A DNA stretch of 64,000 bases from Sphagnum compactum. Lineage: Eukaryota > Bryophyta > Sphagnopsida > Sphagnales. Made by a program: the position numbers and the translations under genes. Location of the stretch: contig OZ234498.1 of assembly GCA_965153455.1 (NCBI GenBank), positions 17,856,001 to 17,920,000 on the forward strand, given 5' to 3'. This document shows positions 48,811-57,797 of the stretch, in pieces. The first letter of the stretch is position 1, and each line of letters begins with the position of its first letter. Under the pieces are notes generated by a model. That model searched no databases. It saw nothing but the letters and a program-made list of their open reading frames with translations, and had not been told where the DNA came from.

Positions 48811-50440
48811 GGAATACTTATTGTCTACACGTGTCTACACTCTGCACCCACTCATTTGCAGATGAAACTTCAGGGAATGACTCCTATAGGCTAGGCTAGG
48901 CTACCACATGCTCATCCCAGAACAATCAAAGAACATGTTGTTGACAATTGTCAGACCCAGGGTTTCTTTTAAGGATTTTGTGATGTAGCCAAAGTGACAA
49001 TCATTCACAAAGCAATGTAACCAAATTTAGCTGCATACTAGATATGAAAGTAGGTAAAAAAACAGAAACCTTTTACATTCTTGGCTCCTTGCTGGAACTT
49101 ATCATAAATGTGTAGCGAATTCAAAAAAAAATCTTCAAAATCTGGTGAAGTTGGCTCATTTTATCCTTTGAATGGGTCGAAATCATATATTTCAGGTCGA
49201 AATTTGGCGAAGATTCGTCAGGTCACGAAACACTCGTCAAACCCTAAACCCTTAAGTACAAGGTGGGCTGAATCCACCAAATTCACAACTGTTCATTTTG
49301 CGGCTCCTCTTGTTTATTTCCACAACATTTTATTTGGCAGCAGACTGCAGCAATGCAGTGACCATTGAGTAGAAAATTAGACTAGAAAATTTTCTAATTC
49401 TAATTGTGTTGGTCACCATTTTTTTCACTTAGTCTAATGGCAGGGGCATGAATGATGATGATGGGTACATAGGTAGTAATCAGGTTGATTCCTTTTTTAT
49501 TTTTTAGTTGAGGTACAGGCAGAAGTGGGAAACAGAAAAACCCATTTAGGGAAAAGCATGCACACAAAGTTAAAATCATGATCATTTCCTATATGGTTTG
49601 CAACTTTGTTGGGCTGAATTTAGTTTACTGATGTGAGGAGCCCAAAAAAAGTCCATGTCTGATATTTTGAACATGGAGTATCTACTCCTCCTGCTTCTGT
49701 GGAAATTTTTCTCACCCTCCATGCCAAAACATGGTGGAGTGAGTGGGTGTTGGTAGAAGAGAGGGGCCCAGCTCTCATGCTTAAGTGTTGGCTTCCAAAT
49801 TAGACCCACAATCCGTATGTAAAGCCAAGGCAGTCATGGTCACATTCTTGCATCATGGAACATAGCGTACGCTATTGTAGCCCATGCCAACTTCTGTGGG
49901 GTTGGTAAGAAGTAGTAGTTGGACCAAGGAGACATCTATTCAAATTCATCCCGCAAACTTTACCGTGTGAGCTAATGATGAAACCACGATTTGCTCTCTT
50001 ATATGTAGAGGATGGGCAGGTGGTGTAACATAGCCCTTCGTCAATATGAAAAACTAACATAATTTAAAATTGGGCATTTGTAAGGTGTGCTCGAGGATAG
50101 GAGAAAGATTAAATGCTTTGTAAGGTACCAACAAATACAAAGGAAAAATTTAGGTCTGTTTTTTACATGGCCCAAGGAAACTAGGTGGACACAAATGTCA
50201 ACACCGATGAACTCAAATGACCTGCTCATTGCGGAATGGCTCTACCCCTTACAACAAGATTAAACATCAACAGTAAAAGGAATAAATATTCCATGAAGTT
50301 GCAAAAAAATGATGTAATACAAGCTTGGGCAATAATTAAACTTATCTTCATTTTTTTTGAAAATTTGAAAATTTATTGACCCAACTATGTCAAATTTTCA
50401 ATTACTTCAAATCAATCACTTGATTTTTGGCTTGTTGTTT
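48811..50440. other. No recognisable feature
   Basis: Less AT-rich than average; an 86-codon frame at 49108-49368 and others at 49400-50229 have no family signature or splice context I could support. Confidence 0.4.
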
Positions 50441-50613
50441 GGCCCCAAGTTACTAATAAATACTAGAACATTGATGTCAGGATATGACTAAATGCTGAAA
50501 CATTGGCCCCAAGGGTTGCAAATTGGCCTCCCAAATTGGATGGCATCCTTTTTCCAGCCTTGGGGCCAATTATACAAGGCCATCAAGTTCAGCATTTATT
50601 AGTAACTTTGGGA
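50441..50613. repeat. 173-bp foldback element
   Basis: The outer arms CCAAGTTACTAATAAATACT (near 50445) and the complement of 50586-50612 match with few differences. The inner arms ATTGGCCCCAAGG and CCTTGGGGCCAAT are perfect 13-bp inverted copies. A nested palindrome, so MITE-like. Just downstream, GACTCCCAGTGTAAA recurs as GACTCCTAGTGTAAA about 80 bp later. Confidence 0.6.
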
Positions 50614-51120
50614 AGATTGAAAAGAGTTTTTTTAGTAGTTCAGCCTTGACTCCCAGTGTAAAACCTTTGGGGCTGATTTCGACTTTTGCACCAATAGGAA
50701 TGCTTGAATTGGGTTGAACATCGTCCCTGACTCCTAGTGTAAAGCGGGCCTAAGGTTATCCTTTCACTAGCCTGATCAAATGTCAGTCAGTGAGTTTTTT
50801 CCAATTTCTTGATGGAGCAAGGGTGGTGAGCATCCCTAGCCAGATTTCAACTTAACTGGTAACATTGTTTCAGGGATCTCTTGAAACTGTAGCCAGTACA
50901 CACAAATTTGGCGACACCCTCCACAAAAAAAACAGTTTTCTGTCACTTTAGGCGATTGTTTTTAATAAAAAAAAGGAATTTGCCATAGAAAATATTTGGT
51001 TTTCAGAAAACTGTACATGCCTTTTGGTGATTTTTCGAAAAGGTAAGAAAAGACTGATGTCAGTCTAATGGACAGAAGTGTTTTTGACTTCACCCCACCC
51101 AAGTACAAAGTCCCCCAGAT

Positions 51121-51303
51121 TCAATACATGTTTGTTGAACAATTAATTAATTTTCATGATTCCATGTCCAAATTGAATATTCTTAAAAATTTCCAAAAGG
51201 TTCTCTTGTTTTTTGCGGAATTTTATTTTTTGGAAAAAGTATTTTTTAAGAATTCCATCCTTTCTATAAATAATATAATTGGTGTGGAAGCTGCCAAGGT
51301 ACA
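51121..51303 (+). repeat. Dispersed repeat R2, copy 1
   Basis: Matches 63425-63606 in the same orientation: AATTAATTAATTTT, GAATATTC.TAA, AATATAATTGGTGTGGAAGC against AATATAATTAGTGTTGAATT, and GCCAAGGTAC at the end. An 84-codon frame across it is not conserved in the other copy. Confidence 0.65.
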
Positions 51304-52250
51304 GTATTTCAGCCTAAAATGAGTCCCGGTCAGATTTACTTAGATCGTCCCTTTCCCGAGATCACTTTTGTAGTTCACACGGATGCTGGCACATTTTTCA
51401 CAACAAGTTCCAATGGTTTTGTGCAAAATTCATTGATCCCCTCAGGCTGCTCAGGTCACATGTTTCCAACACAACTTTCATTTCAGCTTCCAGGGCAGCT
51501 TCCAGTGGTTTTGTGTTTTGTCCACCTTTAAAAACATATAGCAGTAGAACCCCATGCAGGGAGGAGGAAACAGGCCCCTTTAACGGAGTGTAAGATCATC
51601 TCCACCCCAAAACTGTAAACAAATAGAGTAATGTTTAATGATCACCGCCCTCAACCACAAACGTCATAAAAGCCCCTTTTAAGACCATTTATGTCTTCAC
51701 ATCTGGACGAGTAGTAGTCACTGTCCAAATCCATAGTAGAAAAAAGATTTTAAATGGGTTAAGATGACCGCTGCAAAATGGACATAAATACACAAAAGCG
51801 CAGCAGGATTTATGCTATCGAGCTACAAGATTTAATGAAAAGGGATGTTTGCAGGTGTGGGGTGGAGATGCTCTAAACCATGTATAATCACGCATATAGC
51901 AGCACATTGACAAATTTTCTAAGCATCTTTGTAGGGCACCTTACGCATGTTAAGAGCTCATCCACCAACAGCACTGAAATGACCTGTTAGTTTGGGTGAT
52001 CACTCATAAATGGCCATCAATTGCTGAGCAGCCTCCAGAGCTTCTTCAGCTGCAACCAATTGCTGAACAGCCTATACATGTACGCTCCAGAAATCTTCCA
52101 ACGGTGTTATTGCACCTCCTCTCAATAGTATCACCTATTCGGTTTGTGTAGCAACAACATTGATTGTCCTCTTTGCACCTCCCAACAACAACAACATTTT
52201 AGCCTTCAACAAATCTTCACAACCTAAATCTCTTTCACATTCCATTTAGG
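51304..52250. other. No recognisable feature
   Basis: Mixed-composition sequence; no domain, exon pair or RNA gene could be supported. Confidence 0.4.
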
Positions 52251-52288
52251 GGGCTGGAGTGAATTAACAGCCACCAATGCACCAATTG
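52251..52288 (-). repeat. Inverted copy of dispersed motif (left flank)
   Basis: GGGCTGGAGTGAATTAACAG then CCACCAATGCACCAATTG. The complement of 57760-57797 matches at about 36 of 38 positions. Together they bracket 5.5 kb in inverted orientation. Confidence 0.7.
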
Positions 52289-52317
52289 AGGATGAACCCG
52301 TTGAACCCGTTTCGCGG

Positions 52318-52638
52318 ATGAACATCTCCCTGCCTGCATCGGGTTTTTTTTTCTCGGATCCTCCCTGCCCCAAAATTCTCTACCAAAAAAATTCTCTACC
52401 TCCCCCCTCCTACCTACCTTCTACCTCCCCCCTCCTACCCATCACCTACCTCCCGCCTCCTACCTACCGCCTACCAACCCCACCCCCCCCTCACTCCATC
52501 GCTAGAGCTCCAGAGACCTCGAGCGGCTGTGGAGCCGGAGCTGGAGCTGTGGCTGTGGAGCGGGAGCTGGAGCGGGAGCGGCTAGAGCTGGAGCTGGACC
52601 GGCTGGAGTTGGAGCGAGACCCACGCGCCCACAAAAAG
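52318..52638 (+). CDS. Possible first exon, GC-rich, repeat-derived
   Basis: A 107-codon open frame from an ATG at 52318 to a consensus donor AAAAAG/GTAAG at 52638/52639, leaving in phase 0. The middle part (52385-52490) is encoded by a pyrimidine-rich minisatellite giving proline-rich peptide (LPPPSYLPS, YLPPPTYRLPTPPPP). The end (52545-52620) is a GAGCTG/GAGCGG repeat giving ERELERERLELELDRLELER, a highly charged helix-prone segment. It is far more GC-rich than its surroundings. The frame may simply be open because the repeats lack stops. Joining in phase 0 to the acceptor at 54417 reaches a stop after four codons, so any real gene would need another acceptor or would use this as a 5' untranslated exon. 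Unrecognised. Confidence 0.3.
52385..52490. repeat. Pyrimidine-rich minisatellite
   Basis: About three copies of a unit containing CTACCTCCCCCCTCCTACC, with variants ATCACCTACCTCCCGCC and a terminal CCCCACCCCCCC run. The complementary strand is G-rich with several G-runs. Confidence 0.7.
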
Positions 52639-52679
52639 GTAAGATGCTTACGTTTTTTTTTTGTTTTTTTTGTTTGTTT

Positions 52680-54300
52680 TGTTTGAAGAAGGCTTGAGAA
52701 GTCTTCTTCTTTTTTTGCAGCAGAAGAAAGAGAAGGCGACGGCAGCGTTGTTGCCGTCGCCTTCTTTTTCTTCTTTCTTTGCTGCACTGCAGCGCAGCAA
52801 AGAAAAAGGCCTTCTTCTTCTATTTTGCAGCAGAAGAAGAAGGCCTTCTTCTTCTTCTTCCTCTTTCTTTGCTGCACTACAGCTCAGCTGCAGCGCAGCA
52901 AAGACGAAGGCCTTCTTCTTCTTCTTTTTAGCAGCAAAGAAGAAGGCCTTCTTCTTCTTCTTTTTTGCAGGAGAAGAAGAAGGCCTTCTTCTTCTTCTTT
53001 TTTGTAGCAAAGAAGAAGGCCTTCTTCTTCTTTTTTTTTGCAACAGAAGAAGAAAACCTTCTTCTTCTTCTTTTTTGTAGCAGAAGAAGAAGGCCTTCTT
53101 CTTCTTTCTCTTTCTTTGCTGCACTACAGCTCAGCTGCAGCGCAGCAAAGAAGAAGGCCTTCTTCTTCTTCTTTTTTGCAGCAGAAGAAGAAGGCCTTCT
53201 TCTTCTTTCTCTTTCTTTGTTGCACTGCAATTCAACTGCAACGCAGAGCAACGCAGGAAAGAAGAAGGCCTTCTTTTTCTTCTTTTTTGCAACAGAAGAA
53301 GAAGGCCTTCTTCTTCTTTCTCTTTCTTTGTTGCACTGCAACTCAACTGCAACGCAGGAAAGAAAAAGGCCTTCTTCTTCTTCTTTTTTGCAGCAAAGAA
53401 GAAGGCTTTCTTCTTCTTCTTTTTTGCAGCAGAAGAAGAAAACCTTCTTTGTCTTCTTTTTTGCAACAGAAGAAAAAGGCCTTCTTCTTCTTTCTCTTTG
53501 TTTGCTGCACTACAGCTCAGCTGCAGCGCAGCAAAGAAGAAGGCCTTCTTCTTCTTCTTTTTTGTAGCAAAGAAGAAGGCCTTCTTCTTCTTCTTTTTTG
53601 CAGCAGAAGAAGAAAACCTTCTTCTTCTTCTTTTCTGCAGCAGAAGAAGAAGGCCTTCTTCTTCTTTCTCTTTCTTTGCTGCACTACAGCTCAACTGCAG
53701 CGCAGCAAAGAAGAAGGCCTTCTTCTTCTTTTTTGCAGCAAAGAAGAAGGCTTTCTTCTTCTTCGTTTTTGCAGCAGAAGAAGAAAACCTTCTTTTTCTT
53801 CTTTTTTGCAACAGAAGAAAAAGGCCTTCTTCTTTGTTTGCTGCACTGCAGTTCAGCTGCAGCGCAGCAAAGAAGAAGGCCTTCTTTTTCTTCTTTTTTG
53901 CAGCAGAAGAAGAAGGCTTTCTTCTTCTTTCTCTTTCTTTGCTGCACTGCAGCTCAACTGCAGCGCAGCAAAGAAGAAGGCCTTCTTTTTCTTCTTTTTT
54001 GCAGCAGAAGAAGAAGGCTTTCTTCTTCTTTCTCTTTCTTTGCTGCACTGCAGCTCAACTGCAGCGCAGCAAAGAAGAAGGCCTTCTTTTTCTTCTTTTT
54101 TGCAGCAGAAGAAGAAGGCTTTCTTCTTCTTTCTCTTTCTTTGCTGCACTGCAGCTCAACTGCAGCGCAGTAAAGAAGAAGGCCTTCTTCTTCTTCTTTT
54201 TTGCAGCAAAAGAAGAAGGCCTTCTTCTTCTTCTTTTTTGCAGTAGAAGAAGAAGGCCTTCTTCTTCTTCTTTTTTGCAGCAGAAGAGAAAGAAGAAGAA
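52680..54300. repeat. 1.6 kb array of palindromic pyrimidine/purine modules
   Basis: About two dozen modules, each a pyrimidine run (TTCTTCTTCTTTTTTGCAG) followed by a purine run (CAGAAGAAGAAGG) that meets the next pyrimidine run as the perfect palindrome AAGAAGAAGGCCTTCTTCTT. A second module inserts CTTTGCTGCACTGCAGCTCA and CTGCAGCGCAGCAAAG (9-bp arms around two CTGCAG sites). From 53840 to about 54243 the order is a regular 101-bp higher-order repeat (starts 53840, 53941, 54042, 54143). The first module has a GC-rich hairpin (GAAGGCGACGGCA, 7-nt loop, at 52732-52764). Long frames on both strands (up to 402 codons) are a by-product of stop-free composition. Confidence 0.9.
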
Positions 54301-54331
54301 CCCTAAACTCTAAAACCCTAAACCCTAAACC
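54301..54331. repeat. Interstitial telomere-like tract
   Basis: CCCTAAACTCTAAAACCCTA then AACCCTAAACC: about four CCCTAAA-type units directly abutting the palindromic array. Confidence 0.8.
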
Positions 54332-54431
54332 TTCTGCCCTATCCTCAATATTTTTTTTGCTTATGGTTTAGTTCATTAGAATTAACATTTAACAATAACT
54401 AGTGGTCTTTTGTTTAGGGTTGGAGGTTGTA

Positions 54432-54782
54432 ATGGGTAGGAGAAGAAGACTAAGGAAAAGCGGTGGTGGTGAGCTGGAAGTCAATAAGCAAGATGTTGTT
54501 GCGTTAGATGAGGCGATTCCTCCAAGTGTTGCTATGTTAGATGAGGCGATTCTTCTGCCATATGTTGCTGGAGGAGATGAGGGAGTTGTTGAGTCACATG
54601 TTGTTGCATTAGACGCAGCAATTATGGACTACCCAATTTTGAACTTCGATCCTTTTATATGTTATAGAGATCCAATAATTTTTTTCATTGGGTTCTCTAG
54701 TAATTTTCCATGCATCCATTTTTGTACATCTTTTATCAATATAATAGTATCTTCTACTCACACTTGTTTGATGTGTATCTAG
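54432..54782 (+). CDS. Short hypothetical open frame with internal peptide repeats
   Basis: The ATG at 54432 opens 116 codons. The N-terminus MGRRRRLRKSGGGELEV is strongly basic. Three repeats follow: VVALDEAI, VAMLDEAI and VVALDAAI, with DNA-level repeats of GTTAGATGAGGCGATTC. The C-terminal third (DPFICYRDPIIFFIGFSSN onward) is hydrophobic and AT-rich, unlike the first part. A good acceptor TTTTGTTTAG ends at 54417, 15 bp before the ATG, so this could be a downstream exon of the donor at 52639 with the array as intron. The upstream phase does not match, so the ATG would be the start. I do not recognise a family. Coding status is uncertain. Confidence 0.35.
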   Translation: MGRRRRLRKSGGGELEVNKQDVVALDEAIPPSVAMLDEAILLPYVAGGDEGVVESHVVALDAAIMDYPILNFDPFICYRDPIIFFIGFSSNFPCIHFCTSFINIIVSSTHTCLMCI

Positions 54783-54992
54783 TTAATCATATATGTCTTT
54801 TTTGTCATAATTTTGTTAGTACTTAAGATGTAAGAATCAAACCAAAGATCAAAATGAACATTATACAATACTTACATCTAAGTTAATAGGACTCAGATCA
54901 CCTGAAGACTTTAAAAATAATCCACACATTTTAAACATATAATACCCACATCATTTTCTATTATGAACTCCATAAGACCATTTTCTAATATG

Positions 54993-55281
54993 CAATATTT
55001 GCATATAAGTCCAAAAATAGCCACAGGCATTTTGCATTAATTGCAATACCCGCATATAAGTCCCATAATAGGCGCTGGCCTTTTACATTCCTTGCAATAC
55101 TCGCATATGAGTGCCATAATAGCCGCTGGCATTTTGCATTAGGGCACAAATAATCGTTGACATTCTTCATTCGTTGCAATACCCACATATAGTCTCCATA
55201 ATAACCCTTAGCTTTTTTGGCATCTCTTGCAATACCCGCATATAGGTCCCATAATAGTTGCTGGTTTTTACATTCATTGTA
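54993..55281. repeat. 51-bp minisatellite, about five units
   Basis: Units start at 54993, 55044, 55095, 55177 and 55230, each CAATACCCGCATATAAGTCC then CATAATAGC.GCTGGC.TTTTGCATT. Spacings are 51, 51, 82 and 53. Because 51 is a multiple of three the minus strand stays open (LLWDLYAGIA repeated), but this is repeat-driven and the irregular spacing argues against selection on protein. Confidence 0.8.
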
Positions 55282-56146
55282 AAACTTACATTTTGTCATA
55301 AGATTAATTTAGAATAATATTTAATTTAGATATATAAAAAGACATAATTTTGGTACCCAGACCACTTTTGAAATGACATTACATGCGAGTATTGCATTTA
55401 GGGTTTAGGGTTTTCACATATGGTTTCTTTCAATCACCTATGTATTATTTCAGTATGATCTTGCAAATATGTATTGCATTTTTTTGCATATAAAATTCCC
55501 TTTATAATGCACCGTAGATTTATTTTATTTACTATTAATTTGTAAAAAAACTGTTAATTAATTTAGGGTTTCCCAAACTCTAAATTTGAATCATATTCCA
55601 ATAGTATATACTTATAACAATTATATGGAAAAATGTGCTTTCTTTTTGATAAATTCTTTTAGTTCAAATTTAAAATGTTATAACACAATAAGGATTAGAC
55701 ATTAAACTATCATAAATGTTTATTAGGCTTACGTGGCCTAGGCTAGTATATTACCTATATGACTAATAGGTTTACTTAATAAATTCAATCACCTTCAGTA
55801 CCTACATAGACCATCTAAGATATTAACTTAGAAGGCTTACATTAATGAATAAATTACATAATAGGCCTATATTAAGAAGATAGCCTATCAGGTAATTAAT
55901 TAGGTTACTTAACAAATAGCTTACTAACCTATTACTCATGTTTAGGTTAGGTTGATTAGTTTGATCAATGTCCACACTTTAGTCAATTTAACAACCTTAG
56001 GTTTGAGCTTTTGTTGAAATTAATAATTTGTCAAGGTTATAAATTCTTGGTTTTTTTTTATGGACATTATTGTGTTTTTTGGATAGTCAAGTCATCTTTC
56101 AACTTCTAAAAGTGTCAAAAACATTACATAACAACTTGGCCCTCAC
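55282..56146. other. AT-rich with telomere-like and TAGGC-rich patches
   Basis: GCGAGTATTGCATTTAGGGT then TTAGGG at about 55385-55410 links the minisatellite unit to a telomere-like motif. 55725-55940 is rich in TAGGCTTAC/CCTAGGCTAG words. No gene is recognised. Confidence 0.5.
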
Positions 56147-56563
56147 AATCAAATAAATTTCATACAAAACCAAAAGAGAATATATGTCTTTTACCTTTGT
56201 GTGATCTCTCCAACTTAATTTTTTCCACTCTTTTTGAAGAAGATATAGAATGCAATTGTATTACTTCACATATGTGTAAACCCTAAAATTTTCCCCCTAA
56301 ATTTAGCCTACTTTAGGTTAATTACTATACATTTGTGAAAAACTTATTAATTAATTTATGTGTCTCAACCCTAAACCTAATGGTTAAGTTAGTAGGGTAT
56401 GTAATGAATAGAGTAGCTAGGTTAGTAGGGTAGGTGGTTAGTACAATAGCTAGGTCAGTAGGATAACTAGTTATTAGGGTAGCTGTGTCAATAAAGGATA
56501 ATAAATAAGGTACCAAGGTTGGTGCAATACTTATGAGGGTAGGAAAGTGAGCAGGGTAGCTAT
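56147..56563 (+). repeat. Recent direct duplication, copy 1
   Basis: Nearly identical to 57221-57611, differing by scattered substitutions and a few indels, the largest a segment (about 56500-56515) present only here. Shared landmarks: TCACATATGTGTAAACCCTA, AGTTAGTAGGGTATGTAAT and GGTAGGAAAGTGAGCAGGGT. Non-coding. Confidence 0.9.
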
Positions 56564-56564
56564 T

Positions 56565-56763
56565 CGGAGTGACCCCAAATGCAGGTATTGCATTTAGGGT
56601 GGGATCTTCATATAAAGAACCCTAAACCCCACATGCGTACTTTCGGAGTGACCCTAAATGCAGGTATTGCATTTAGGGTAAGATCTTCATATAAAGAAAG
56701 CTTAAACCCTACATGTGTCCTTTCGGAGTGACCCAAAGTGCAGGTATTGCATTTAGGGTTGGG
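56565..56763. repeat. 79-80-bp minisatellite with telomere-motif hairpins
   Basis: CGGAGTGACC starts at 56565, 56644 and 56724. Each unit contains CCCTAAATGCA, a GGTAT loop and TGCATTTAGGG (perfect 11-bp arms in the middle unit), then ATCTTCATATAAAGAA. Weaker decayed units continue to about 56880. Confidence 0.85.
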
Positions 56764-57220
56764 TTATTTCAAAATGACTTTGCATTTGCATATTGTGTTT
56801 AGGGCTAGGTCTTCACTTAAGGGTATCCAAACCATTTAGATGGGTTTTTTTGAAACGTGGGTATTACATTTAGGTTTGTTTTTTCATTTCAACTTGAAGT
56901 ACCCAAACTTATACTTACCTTTACCAACTAGAATTTTGGGGTTTCGTTGCAATACCTACACACGTATTTACTTTTACCAACTGGAATTTTGGGGCATAAT
57001 TTCAATACTTGCACTTGTACTTACTTTTACCAAACCCTAACAAAAAAAAGTCTTGGTGATATATGCCCTAAACCTAAAAAATTATACAAGTTATACAAAT
57101 CATATAATGCAAAATAAAAAAAATTGAAAGAACATAGGAAAAAAATTAAAAACCAAAATTCAAAGGTTTTAAACTATAAATATTTATTAACTGAAAGAAA
57201 ATACGTTAATCTTTAAAAAT
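56764..57220. other. Decayed minisatellite and AT-rich sequence
   Basis: TTTACCAACTGGAATTTTGG (near 56973) repeats the earlier TTTACCAACTAGAATTTTGG (near 56921), and GTATTACATTTAGG echoes the minisatellite. No gene is seen. Confidence 0.5.
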
Positions 57221-57611
57221 AATCAAATAAATTTCATATAAAACCAAAAGAGAAGATATGTCTTTTATCTTTGTGTGATCTTTCCAACCTAATTTTTCCA
57301 CTCTTTTTGAAGAAGATATAAAATGCAATTGTATTACTTCACATATGTGTAAACCCTAAAATTTTCCCCCCAAATTTAGCCTACTTTAGAATAATTACTA
57401 TACATTTGTGAAAAAATTATTAATTAATTTGTGTCTCAACCCTAAACCTAATGGTTAAGTTAGTAGGGTATGTAATTAATAGAGTAGCTAGGTTAGTAGG
57501 GTAGGTGGTTAGTACAATAGCTAGGTCAGTAGGATAACTAGTTACTAGGGTAGCTGTGTCAGTAGGTTGGTGCAATACTTATGAGGGTAGGAAAGTGAGC
57601 AGGGTAGCTAT
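57221..57611 (+). repeat. Recent direct duplication, copy 2
   Basis: Second copy of 56147-56563, shorter by about 26 bp. Its 3' edge is followed by different sequence (TGTGAGGTCAGG) from copy 1 (TCGGAGTGACC). Confidence 0.9.
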
Positions 57612-57759
57612 GTGTGAGGTCAGGTCCAGAAAAAACGGCCAAGAACAAAAAAAAAAAGAAAAAAAAAGTACAGTGGTCAGCAGCAAAAAGAAATCGACTA
57701 TGATGAGCCCCATCTGGCGCCGAATGAAAAAACGCAACCCATCAAGTGGACAGAACGGC

Positions 57760-57797
57760 CAACTGGTGCATTGGTGGCTGTTAATTCACTCTAGCCC
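57760..57797 (+). repeat. Inverted copy of dispersed motif (right flank)
   Basis: CAACTGGTGCATTGGTGGCT then GTTAATTCACTCTAGCCC, the inverted partner of 52251-52288. Confidence 0.7.

Noticed and set aside
52491-54313. Many long overlapping open frames (up to 402 codons) on both strands
   Set aside because: They are forced by the stop-free repeat composition; all frames of both strands are open at once and the peptides are runs of F, L, K, R and S. The 101-bp unit rotates the frame, so no protein is maintained.
52639-54417. Simple two-exon gene joining 52318-52638 to the frame at 54418
   Set aside because: The donor leaves in phase 0, and entry at 54418 in that phase meets a stop after four codons. 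The two pieces are therefore listed separately.
54985-55299. 104-codon minus-strand frame with repeated LLWDLYAGIA
   Set aside because: The frame stays open because the minisatellite period is 51 bp. Irregular spacing and lack of any known domain argue against a real protein.
54993-56763. Regularly spaced repeats that might look like a CRISPR array
   Set aside because: Units are contiguous minisatellites without unique spacers, and the context is a plant nuclear genome.
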